A DNA stretch of 64,000 nt, taken from positions 1 to 64,000 of the forward strand of contig JADKAW010000015.1 in NCBI GenBank assembly GCA_016719055.1. Reading direction: 5' to 3'. Shown piece after piece: positions 1 to 7,849 of this stretch (position 1 is its first letter; each line of letters opens with the position of its first letter). The notes below the pieces were generated by a model. It worked only from the letters and a program-made list of their open reading frames with translations. It was not told the DNA's origin and made no database searches. The DNA comes from Candidatus Rhodoferax mariagerensis. GTDB taxonomy: Bacteria; Pseudomonadota; Gammaproteobacteria; Burkholderiales; Burkholderiaceae_C. The translations under genes were made by a program, and so were the position numbers.

Positions 1-716
1 CAGATCGGTCGCCCGTCGTCGCGGAACGCATAGACGGTTCCATCGGCACCAAGGACGATGTCGGAACGGCCATCGCCGTCCACGTCAGCAATCGTTAACG
101 GGGTGAACCAGTAAGTGCCCAAGGGTATGCGCCGCTTGAGCTGTCCATCGTAGCTGTAGATGAAAATTCCGCGATCGTCTTGGTTGCCTTCGCCGCTGCT
201 GCGCAGATGGATGATCTCGGCCTTGCCGTCGCCATCCAGATCGGCCACCGCGGTGTCGTTGACCGCCCGCGGCAGTTGCCAGGCAAAATCAAAGCCGCCG
301 CTTGCGTTCTGCATCCATACCTCGGTGCCTGAGACCAGATCGAGCGCGCCCATCACCGTCAATGTCCATCGCGATGGGTGGCATTTCCGATAGTGCAGTG
401 GGACCACCGGGAAGGCTGGAGTTGGTCGCCGGATTGCGCACGACCAGCGTCTGCAAGATGCGGCCATCCATACCGCTGATGACCAAGGTTGCGCGACAGG
501 CTGTGTTTTCGTCAGCCGGAAGGCCCGTCAACGCACGGCAGCCGGCGTAGTGGGGATTAACGGCTGTATCGTGGTAAAGGGTGTAGCCATCGTTCACCGA
601 TATGTCCGCGCGCATCAGTAACACCGGCGGCCCATCGGCAGTCAGTCGGGCTGCGCTGAGACCGCTTCCCGAGGCAACCCCGCCGATCGTCAGACCTCGG
701 CGGCACCGTCGCTGCA
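1..716 (-). pseudogene. Displaced C-terminal FG-GAP/VCBS repeat part of the large surface protein, frameshifted and cut by the left edge
   Basis: This stretch continues the upstream PKD-repeat gene in other reading frames. From about 716 down to 350 one frame reads as FG-GAP-like beta-propeller sequence (TIGGVASGSG, then AMDIDGDG). At about 345-352 the frame breaks again: removing one base from the run around GATGGGCGCG restores DIDGDGALDLVSGTEV followed by AVADLDGDGKAEIIHL and IADVDGDGRSDIVLGADG, ending at base 1. The D-x-D-G-D-G calcium-binding loops are those of FG-GAP/VCBS integrin-like repeats. Whether the two breaks are real mutations or sequencing errors cannot be decided here. The true C-terminus lies to the left of the window. 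Confidence 0.75.
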
Positions 717-3253
717 CCTCGCGAATTGTCCGGATGCGGCTTGGAGAGCGGCGGAGACACCCATTTCAGCTTGCCCAGATGATCGAAGGCGATGATGCTG
801 TCGGGATTTGCAGAGCCCACGCGAGAACAGACCGTGGTCTGCACCAGCGACGGGTAACCGCTGTCGTCGATATCCGCCAGCACCCGGCTATCCATACTGC
901 CACGGCCATAACCCCAGGCACAATCCGTGGCGCCGGTCCGGTCGGCGCTCCAGAGTTGGCCGCCGTTGCGGCCCGACCAGGCCCGGATGCCCGCGTTGTT
1001 ATCAAAACTGATGATGTCCGGGTAACCATCCGCATTGAGGTCGGCCACCAATTCATGGAAGCGATCAGAACCCGCGCCCGCGCTCCATAGCTTTGCCACC
1101 GTCAATGGATCACCCGGCACCGTTGCAGGTGCCTGATAGCTGAAGCCGCCGTCGCTATTGAACGCGGTGAGAGTGCCGATGCCGGGGTCGGTGAGCCGTG
1201 CGGCGGTGAGTGTGCCTGCACCTTCGTAGACATCATTGGCAAGCAGGCCTGCGGCTGGAACTGACAGCACGCCATTGACTTTGACGGTGTAACTGTCATC
1301 TTTCGCCACCGGACCCGGTGCGGCTTGTGACAGCGTAACTGTAGATGTCTTCTCGTCGAAAAGGCCGGCTGCGTCAGTAACCTTGACCGTCACTGCATAG
1401 TCGCCCGGTGCCTTGCCTGCGGTCGGCCAGTTCAAAACACCTGATGTCAGTGCCATCCCCGCCGGACCTGACACCAGTGAGAACGCCAGCACGTCGCCCG
1501 CATCTGGGTCGGTGGCTTGCAGCGTGCGCGTGAATACGGTGCCGACCGGCAGAATCAGATTGGGTTGCGGTGCCAGTTGCGGTGCCTGATTGGTGTGCAC
1601 AACGGTGACATGAAACGTGGTTTGCGCCGTTTTGTTGGCAGAGTCGGTGACCTTGGCGGTAAAGGTGTGGGCCCCAAGCTGGGCCGCAGTCGGTGTCCAA
1701 TCCACCAGGGGAGCCGGGCTGAGTGCCGCACCAGCGGGTGCTGCCAGCAGCGTATAGGTGAGCCTGTCGCCAACGTTGGCATCGGTCGCCACCAGCAACT
1801 GCTGATAGCGTGTGCCCAGCGTGACGGTTCTGTCCGCCACAGCCAGAAACAGCGGTGCCCCGTCACTGACCGTCACCTGCAGGTCCCTGCTTGTGCTAAG
1901 CGCGCCGTCGTTGGCCGTCAGCCGAAGCACGTAGGTACCAGGGGCGGCAAATGTGGCGCTGGTGTTGAGGCTTGCAGTGTTACCGAACACCACACCCGAG
2001 GAGGGGCCGGAGACGAAACTCCAGGATGTCGTCAGATGTGCGGGTGGGTTTGGCAAATTGTCATCGGTGGCCGTGCCGGTGAGTGTGGCTGTGGCGGGCA
2101 ATGTGATCGCCTGATTGGTGCCGGCGTTGACGATGGGGGCCAGATTGCCGGTCCCGGCAGGGCTAACGGTCACCGTAACATCAGCGCTGCCCGACAGCGC
2201 GCTGTCGCTGGCACTCAGCCGCAGCACATAAGCGCCTGCCAAACTGAAACTCGCGGAGGTCGCAGCATTGGCAACATTGCCAAACGTAACAGTCCCCGGT
2301 CCGCTAAGCTTGGTCCAGGCATAGGTCAGGGTGGACGGCGGATTGGGCAGGCCGTCGTCGGTGGCACTGCCGGAAAGCGTGGCAACCGCCGTCAGTGCGA
2401 TGGTCTGATTGCCACCGGCATGGACCACCGGCTGCTGGTTGCCTGCCTCACGGGCCAGCACCATGTCAACGCGCAGTGCCAGATTGGTGCCATCCTGGGT
2501 GGTAAAGAGCGCAACCAGATCCTGGCCGGCTGACGTATCGCCAGCCGAATCAGTAGACAGCGGCGCAATGCCGGTCCAGTCGACACCGTTGCCGTCCAGC
2601 ACAATTGCCAAGGCCGAAACCGTGCTCAATGTGCCCGCTAGCAAACACGTCAGCAGCAACAGGGTGCCACCCTGGCGTGCGTAGCGGCGCATCAGCCAGC
2701 CCGTGCCACCGATCATCAATGTAAGGATCAGCATGCCCGCTGGCGACAGGCTTGGGATCGCCTCGGGTGCTGCCGGTGCCAATGGGCGCACAGCAAACGC
2801 TCCGGTCACGATCAGGCTGTCGCTTGCGCTGATGGCACCTATCCTGACCGACGTGGCACCTCCCAGATCAGCCAGTGGGATAAAGGTTTCAATCAGGTCC
2901 GACCCGCTGAGCCCGGCCTCCATACCGACCGGCCAGCCCCCGGCACTCACGTAACTGGGTGCACCAAGCACGCCTCCAATGCAGGTGCTGCGTGTGATCG
3001 CTGAGACCGTGCCGGTATTGACCGCCGTTGTTACCACCGTGTAGAGCACAGTTTCAACGCCAGACATTGAACTGCTGCCGCTGGGCAGTGTGCAGCCGGT
3101 AGAGGCGTTGTTGTCCGTGTCGAAGCCGATAGCCACCGTTGTTGTAGCCGCGTGCGCGCCTGCTGCTGCAATGGCCAGCAGCAAACCGACGAACCCCGTG
3201 GCAAACGCATGCCGCAGTTTCCGAGTGAAAGAAATAGCTGGAATAGCTGGCAT
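557..3253 (-). CDS. Large secreted PKD/cadherin-like/FG-GAP repeat protein with internal IPTL-CTERM-like signal (frameshifted at its 3' end)
   Basis: Start chosen at 3253 because AAAGGA lies 8 bases upstream and the protein then opens with a signal peptide (MPAIPAISF, basic stretch, hydrophobic core, AGAHA cleavage); an upstream in-frame ATG at 3304 lacks this. Order of parts, numbered from 3253: a short Cys-containing beta domain (35-160), an IPTL-CTERM-like tripartite signal (about 166-191), a second signal-peptide-like segment (about 192-216), two PKD-like domains (each with the ATDD.LPNPP motif and a YVLRLSA/TANDGALS end), two cadherin/Ig-like domains (WTPTAAQLGAHTFTAKVTD type), a VNGVLSVPAAGLLANDV module, then FG-GAP loops. 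The last 60 or so residues are out of frame; the true frame continues as the separate entry at 1-716. Probably a surface or extracellular adhesin-like protein; no function can be assigned. Confidence 0.7.
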   Translation of the reverse strand: MPAIPAISFTRKLRHAFATGFVGLLLAIAAAGAHAATTTVAIGFDTDNNASTGCTLPSGSSSMSGVETVLYTVVTTAVNTGTVSAITRSTCIGGVLGAPSYVSAGGWPVGMEAGLSGSDLIETFIPLADLGGATSVRIGAISASDSLIVTGAFAVRPLAPAAPEAIPSLSPAGMLILTLMIGGTGWLMRRYARQGGTLLLLTCLLAGTLSTVSALAIVLDGNGVDWTGIAPLSTDSAGDTSAGQDLVALFTTQDGTNLALRVDMVLAREAGNQQPVVHAGGNQTIALTAVATLSGSATDDGLPNPPSTLTYAWTKLSGPGTVTFGNVANAATSASFSLAGAYVLRLSASDSALSGSADVTVTVSPAGTGNLAPIVNAGTNQAITLPATATLTGTATDDNLPNPPAHLTTSWSFVSGPSSGVVFGNTASLNTSATFAAPGTYVLRLTANDGALSTSRDLQVTVSDGAPLFLAVADRTVTLGTRYQQLLVATDANVGDRLTYTLLAAPAGAALSPAPLVDWTPTAAQLGAHTFTAKVTDSANKTAQTTFHVTVVHTNQAPQLAPQPNLILPVGTVFTRTLQATDPDAGDVLAFSLVSGPAGMALTSGVLNWPTAGKAPGDYAVTVKVTDAAGLFDEKTSTVTLSQAAPGPVAKDDSYTVKVNGVLSVPAAGLLANDVYEGAGTLTAARLTDPGIGTLTAFNSDGGFSYQAPATVPGDPLTVAKLWSAGAGSDRFHELVADLNADGYPDIISFDNNAGIRAWSGRNGGQLWSADRTGATDCAWGYGRGSMDSRVLADIDDSGYPSLVQTTVCSRVGSANPDSIIAFDHLGKLKWVSPPLSKPHPDNSRGAATVPPRSDDRRGCLGKRSQRSPTDCRWAAGVTDARGHIGERWLHPLPRYSR
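2681..2758 (-). other. Internal IPTL-CTERM-like sorting signal
   Basis: Encodes IPSLSPAG, then a hydrophobic run (MLILTLMIGGTGWL), then MRR.AR: the motif, transmembrane helix and Arg cluster of IPTL-CTERM tails of beta- and gammaproteobacterial surface proteins. Here it is near the N-terminus rather than at the C-terminus, and is followed directly by a second signal-peptide-like stretch (GGTLLLLTCLLAGTLSTVSA). Confidence 0.6.
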
Positions 3254-3563
3254 GGGAATATCCTTTGAAAGAATGGGACCGATTACCGAGACAATAGCGG
3301 ACACTTCAGAGCCTTGCGCGCCAACACGTCACATTCGACCCAATCGATTTTTCGTGGCGATCTGACCGGCAAACAAAGCTCGTACCTTGAATCCAGCCAT
3401 TGAACAATGACCACGATGGAAATTCTAGGATTAACTATATTCGTTGCCAGCCTTGCGACGGAGTATCACACCTTGAAACAGCACTCAATCGGCACAAAAG
3501 TCCTTGATTTGTTGCTAAATGCGCAAATTTCAGCGCCATCAGGTGGTCGGCTCGATTGGCCTG
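3254..3563. other. Intergenic, no convincing gene
   Basis: This region upstream of the surface-protein gene is more AT-rich than its surroundings. Short ORFs exist in several frames but none has family features. It presumably contains the promoter of the minus-strand surface protein; no clear sigma70 pair was identified. Confidence 0.4.
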
Positions 3564-4118
3564 TCACTGGCTCAACGGCCGATTCGGAGCAGAGACATCG
3601 AAAGTCTCTGCTCTCGCTTCCAGCCTTTGCGAGTCGCTCTCGGCCAAATCCCAAATGACGCCTGATGTTACAGGCCTGACCTTGGCAACCCGCTGGCAAC
3701 CGACTTCCGCCTGTGGCGCAGCACGCGCGCCAGCGCAGCGCGGTCGTGCGCTTGAATGCAGACTCCCGCGTCCACCGAAAAGCCGCTGTGCTGGTAACCC
3801 TGGATTTCGCCGGACGTAACAGGCACGGACTTTGGCGGCACTGGTTTTGAGCTGTGCTAACAGGTCTGCCTCGCGTTTGCGTCTGGCAAGGTTCTCCAAG
3901 TGGAGCAGGATGCGCCAGCGTTCTTTGTACCAGTGTTCGCGTTTGAATGCGCGCTGGTGCAGGCTCGTGACGCGTTTCAGGTCGCTTTGGAGATGGATAT
4001 ATTCTTGCCGGGTCAGAACAACTTGCTCGTCAGCAAATGGGGTCGAGTCGTTTGCCGTGCCGAGGATGGGCGCTTGGGTGCGCGGTGATGTCGGCGGCCG
4101 TGCGGCGCGCATAGGCAC
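3564..4118 (-). pseudogene. IS66-like transposase N-terminal remnant
   Basis: The first 90 or so residues contain EQVVLTRQEYIHLQSDLKR and a following charged coiled-coil stretch with HQRAFKRE and ENLARRKREADLL. This resembles the N-terminal leucine-zipper-like region of IS66-family transposases (TnpC), which normally leads into a LFGxKSER segment and a catalytic domain. No catalytic domain follows: the rest is low-quality sequence containing two imperfect copies of a short unit. A GTAA-starting terminus about 70 bases upstream (near 4183) would fit an IS66 left end, but this is inference. An alternative is a chance or hypothetical ORF over a repeated intergenic element. Confidence 0.45.
3646..3838. 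repeat. Pair of imperfect direct repeats about 135 bp apart
   Basis: A unit at about 3646-3686 (core GCCTGATGTTACAGGC) recurs imperfectly at about 3795-3838 (core GCCGGACGTAACAGGC), 13 of 16 core positions agreeing, with similar flanks ending in CTTTGGC or CTTGGC. Seen by eye only. It may be part of the IS66-like remnant or an independent dispersed repeat. Confidence 0.35.
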
Positions 4119-4198
4119 GACGATAACGAAAAAACGTCAGTGTGTTCAGCGATTTCGAGAGGCTCAGGGGTTTGCCGAATAGTTACAACTCGGAAGCC

Positions 4199-4783
4199 CT
4201 AGCGACCTGTTTCCGACCAATTTAAAGACCAGGCGTCTGAAAGGGTGTTCTGCAGCCACAAGGCAGCAACCAGCGTCTTGGCATCTGTCACTGTTCCGTC
4301 TCTGCACCAAGTCAGCAGTTGTGTTGAATGGGAGGTAAAAACATCAAGAAACTCGCCTTTGTCCAAAGACCGCACACCTAAACTCAGACCTTTGGCAAAC
4401 CAGATGTCGATAAATTCGGTGGAATAAGAAATAACAGGATGCAAAGTGCCCGCTAGCGCCCATGAAGTCGCCGAGTAACCTGTTTCCTCGCGCAACTCAC
4501 GTTTGGCGCAATGCAACGATGTCTCGCCAGGATCAATTTTGCCAGCGGGGAACTCGACCATGACACGATTCAACGGATATCGAAATTGCCGCTCCAACAC
4601 CACATCGCAATGTCCGTTAACGAGTTGAAAAATTGGAACGATCATCACCGCACCAGGGTGAACGACGTACTCTCTGTTGGCTAGTTCACCATCCGGTAAT
4701 TCAACCGTGTCACGAAATGCGTGAAGAAATTCACCGCGAAAAAGTTCTGTACTATCGATCCGATTTTCAGTGAGACGAGACAC
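4199..4783 (-). CDS. NUDIX hydrolase (ADP-ribose pyrophosphatase-like)
   Basis: A 194-residue NUDIX protein. The NUDIX box is complete at residues 81-103 (GKIDPGETSLHCAKR, then ELREETGY), with the E-x-x-E-E metal ligands in place, and the preceding VVLERQFRYPLNR is typical of ADP-ribose/ADP-sugar pyrophosphatases, which split ADP-ribose to AMP and ribose 5-phosphate in the cytoplasm. It starts with GTG and has no strong ribosome-binding site. It lies 52 bases downstream of nuoN on the same strand, a position I recall as common in related betaproteobacteria, so it is probably read through from the nuo operon; a link to NAD(H) turnover is plausible but inferred. The exact substrate cannot be told from sequence. 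Confidence 0.85.
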   Translation of the reverse strand: MSRLTENRIDSTELFRGEFLHAFRDTVELPDGELANREYVVHPGAVMIVPIFQLVNGHCDVVLERQFRYPLNRVMVEFPAGKIDPGETSLHCAKRELREETGYSATSWALAGTLHPVISYSTEFIDIWFAKGLSLGVRSLDKGEFLDVFTSHSTQLLTWCRDGTVTDAKTLVAALWLQNTLSDAWSLNWSETGR

Positions 4784-4835
4784 GAAACGAATGCCAAGAA
4801 GTATGAACTGCTTAAAGGCCCACTATTTCAATACA

Positions 4836-6323
4836 TCAACTCGCCAGCATCTTGAAAACTGCGCTTGCACACAAAGTCATCAACCCACCCGGCAACAAAC
4901 CTAATAACAAAAGGAGCCCACCATTCAGAGTCAGCACCGCACGCACATCCAAGGGTGCAGACACTTCAGTCGCCGTAATGGGTGCGTCAAAATACATGAT
5001 TTTGATCACACGAAGATAGTAAAAAGCGCCTACCAGAGACATCATCACGGCAAATACGGCCAGCGCGATTTGGGCCCCACCCCCAGAAGCGACCAACGCC
5101 TGCAACACAGCAAACTTGGCATAAAAGCCAACCATTGGCGGAATGCCTGCCAGGGAAAATAGGCACATGGCCATGATGCCCGCATAAAAGGGACTACGCT
5201 GGTTCAAGCCCGCAAAATCTGAAATTTCTTCGCTTTCAAATCCATGCCTGGACAGCAGCAAGATGATTCCGAAGCTTGCAAGTGTGGTGAGAACATACGA
5301 AATCACGTAAAACATCGATGATCCATAAGCATTGCCCGCTGCTTCGGTGTGCCCGTTGACAACGCCAGACATGAGGCCAATCAGGACAAAACCCATGTGC
5401 GAGATTGTTGAGAAAGCCAACATCCGCTTAATATTGGTTTGTGCAATCGCCGCGAAATTGCCGACCGCCAGCGAAGCGACCGCAAGAAACATCAGCATTT
5501 GCTGCCAGTCGATGGCCATGGGTAACAAGCCTTCCACCAATAACCGGATAAAGATGGCAAATGCTGCCAGTTTGGGAGCGCCACCGATCAACAAGGTAAC
5601 TACCGTTGGCGCCCCTTGATAGACGTCGGGAATCCACATGTGAAACGGCACAACCCCAAGCTTAAAGGCCAAGCCGGCCACTAAAAAGACAGTACCGAAG
5701 ACCAGCACCTGATGCTTGATTTGACCAGAGATGATCGCTTTGGAGACTTCGTGCAAATCCAATGAACCGGTCGCACCATATAACATGGACATGCCATACA
5801 AAAGGAACCCCGAAGCCAGCGCGTTCAAGACAAAATATTTCATGGCGGCTTCAATAGTGACTGTATTGTCACGTCGTAGAGCCACCATGGCGTAGCTTGA
5901 CAAAGTCAGCAATTCAATCCCCATGTAAATTACCAAGAAATTGTTGCCAGAAATCATGACAAACATTCCAAGCAGCGCAAACAAACTGAGTGTGAACAAC
6001 TCGCCACCCCTGAGCATGTCACGACCCCCGGCGTAAGCTCTGCCATAAATCAGCGTGACCATGACTGCTAACGACGCGAAACACTTCAGCCAGTTACCCA
6101 TTGCATCGCTGACAACCATGTTTCCAAACCCATAAATAGTTTGACCTGCTGTGGCGTAACTGGCTTGTAAGGCAGCGACAGATGCCAAAGTGAACAAAGT
6201 CAAAATATAGGTTGGCGTCCGATGAGTGTCCTTGACACCCAAATCAAACAGGGCGATCACGCACGCCATCAAGAAAAGAAGTATCTCGGGGTAAACCGCA
6301 ATCAAACTGAGTTTGTCAATCAT
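4836..6323 (-). CDS. nuoN: NADH-quinone oxidoreductase subunit N
   Basis: A 495-residue polytopic membrane protein, last subunit of the nuo operon. It is one of three antiporter-like proton-pumping subunits of complex I (with NuoL and NuoM). The antiporter-family core is visible: ELLTLSSYAMVAL, then KYFVLNALASGFLLYGMS, then FKLGVVPFHMWIPDVYQGAP with the conserved Lys-x-Gly-x-x-P-x-H segment, and NIKRMLAFSTISHMGFVL. Length is normal for the family. It begins 37 bases after the nuoM stop. Confidence 0.97.
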   Translation of the reverse strand: MIDKLSLIAVYPEILLFLMACVIALFDLGVKDTHRTPTYILTLFTLASVAALQASYATAGQTIYGFGNMVVSDAMGNWLKCFASLAVMVTLIYGRAYAGGRDMLRGGELFTLSLFALLGMFVMISGNNFLVIYMGIELLTLSSYAMVALRRDNTVTIEAAMKYFVLNALASGFLLYGMSMLYGATGSLDLHEVSKAIISGQIKHQVLVFGTVFLVAGLAFKLGVVPFHMWIPDVYQGAPTVVTLLIGGAPKLAAFAIFIRLLVEGLLPMAIDWQQMLMFLAVASLAVGNFAAIAQTNIKRMLAFSTISHMGFVLIGLMSGVVNGHTEAAGNAYGSSMFYVISYVLTTLASFGIILLLSRHGFESEEISDFAGLNQRSPFYAGIMAMCLFSLAGIPPMVGFYAKFAVLQALVASGGGAQIALAVFAVMMSLVGAFYYLRVIKIMYFDAPITATEVSAPLDVRAVLTLNGGLLLLLGLLPGGLMTLCASAVFKMLAS

Positions 6324-6360
6324 TTAAATCTCTTATCTCTGTGTCGCACCGGACGAGCAA

Positions 6361-7836
6361 TCAATGTAATTTGGACTGTGAGACGTGTTTCAGCAACTCT
6401 GCCACCGACACGTCCATCACATCAGTGAAGGGCTTGGGGTAAATTCCCATGTACAAGACTGCTACAGCCAACAGACTCAGGAAGAAAAACTCGCGGGCAT
6501 TGATATCTGAAAGCTCTTTGACATGATCGTTTGCGACAGGGCCAAAATAAACGCGCTTGAACATCCATAAAGAATAGGCTGCTCCAAAAATAAGTGCACT
6601 GGCAGAGGCAAAGCCAACCCAAAAATTGAACTTAACGGCACCAAGTATCACCATCCATTCACCAACAAAACCAGCAGTTCCTGGCAGGCCGCAATTTGCC
6701 ATAAAAAACAGCAACGCGAAGGCGGTAAATTTTGGCATCGTATTCACCACACCGCCATAACTAGCGATTTCCCGAGAATGCATTCGGTCATAGAGGACGC
6801 CAATTCCCAAGAACATGGCCGCAGAAACAAAGCCATGGGAAATCATCTGCACAATGCCACCAGCAACACCCAGGTCATTGAATATAAAGAAACCCAGCGT
6901 TACAAATCCCATGTGCGCGATAGACGAATAGGCCACCAGCTTTTTCATATCCTTTTGGACCATGGTAACCAAACCGACATAAATCACCGCCGCCAGCGAC
7001 AGCCCGATCATCAATCCAGCCCACTCGTGAGACGCATCTGGAGTGATCGGCAAGGAAAACCTTAAGAAACCGTAGGCACCAAGTTTCAACATGATGGCCG
7101 CCAGTACAGCCGAGCCACCTGTGGGTGCTTCAACGTGCACATCTGGCAACCACGTATGCACCGGCCACATTGGAACTTTGACAGCAAAGGCAGCCAAGAA
7201 TGCGAAGAACAACAGGGTCTGTGTGCTCTGATTCAATTTAAGTTTGTGCCAAGCCAGCAAATCGAAACTTCCACCCGACTCGTTGTAAAGGTAAATCAAC
7301 GCGATCAGCATCAGCAACGAACCCAGCAGCGTGTAAAGAAAAAACTTGAAAGCAGCGTAGATTTTGTTAGGACCGCCCCACACGCCAATGATTAAGTACA
7401 TGGGTATCAATGTCGCTTCAAAAAACACGAAGAACAGCAAGCCATCAGTAGCACAAAAGACACCAATCATCAGGCCGCTTAAAATTAAAAAAGCGCCCAT
7501 GTATTGGTTAACACGGCTGGTAATAACCTCCCAGCCAGCGATCACTACAATGAAATTAATAAAAGCAGTTAGCAGGATAAACCAAATGGAAATACCATCA
7601 ATACCTAGTTGATAGTTAATATTGAAACGCTCAATCCAAGGCGTCAATTCCCCAAACTGCATTGCTGCAGTCGTAACGTCGAATTGAAGATAGAGTGGGA
7701 TCGTGACGAGAAGGCTGACCAAAGAGCCAACCAGCGCGATCCATCTAACAACCTGCGCTTGATCATCACGGCCCAATGACAGCAGCACAATACCGAACGT
7801 GATCGGTGTCCAGATAGCCAGGCTCAGCAAACCCAT
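6361..7836 (-). CDS. nuoM: NADH-quinone oxidoreductase subunit M
   Basis: A 491-residue membrane subunit of complex I, homologous to Mrp-type antiporters and forming one proton channel. Diagnostic stretches are FFEATLIPMYLIIGVWG (with the conserved Glu in transmembrane helix 5), KVPMWPVHTWLPDVHVEAPT, KLGAYGFLRFSLP and MVQKDMKKLVAYSSIAHMGF. Length is as expected. It follows nuoL after 13 bases and precedes nuoN. Confidence 0.97.
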   Translation of the reverse strand: MGLLSLAIWTPITFGIVLLSLGRDDQAQVVRWIALVGSLVSLLVTIPLYLQFDVTTAAMQFGELTPWIERFNINYQLGIDGISIWFILLTAFINFIVVIAGWEVITSRVNQYMGAFLILSGLMIGVFCATDGLLFFVFFEATLIPMYLIIGVWGGPNKIYAAFKFFLYTLLGSLLMLIALIYLYNESGGSFDLLAWHKLKLNQSTQTLLFFAFLAAFAVKVPMWPVHTWLPDVHVEAPTGGSAVLAAIMLKLGAYGFLRFSLPITPDASHEWAGLMIGLSLAAVIYVGLVTMVQKDMKKLVAYSSIAHMGFVTLGFFIFNDLGVAGGIVQMISHGFVSAAMFLGIGVLYDRMHSREIASYGGVVNTMPKFTAFALLFFMANCGLPGTAGFVGEWMVILGAVKFNFWVGFASASALIFGAAYSLWMFKRVYFGPVANDHVKELSDINAREFFFLSLLAVAVLYMGIYPKPFTDVMDVSVAELLKHVSQSKLH

Positions 7837-7849
7837 TTTTATAATTCTC

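Noticed and set aside
1517..2533. A 338-codon open frame on the plus strand
   Set aside because: It lies antisense to the PKD repeat gene, has low-complexity Gly/Arg/Gln composition typical of shadow frames in GC-rich DNA, and shows no family motif.
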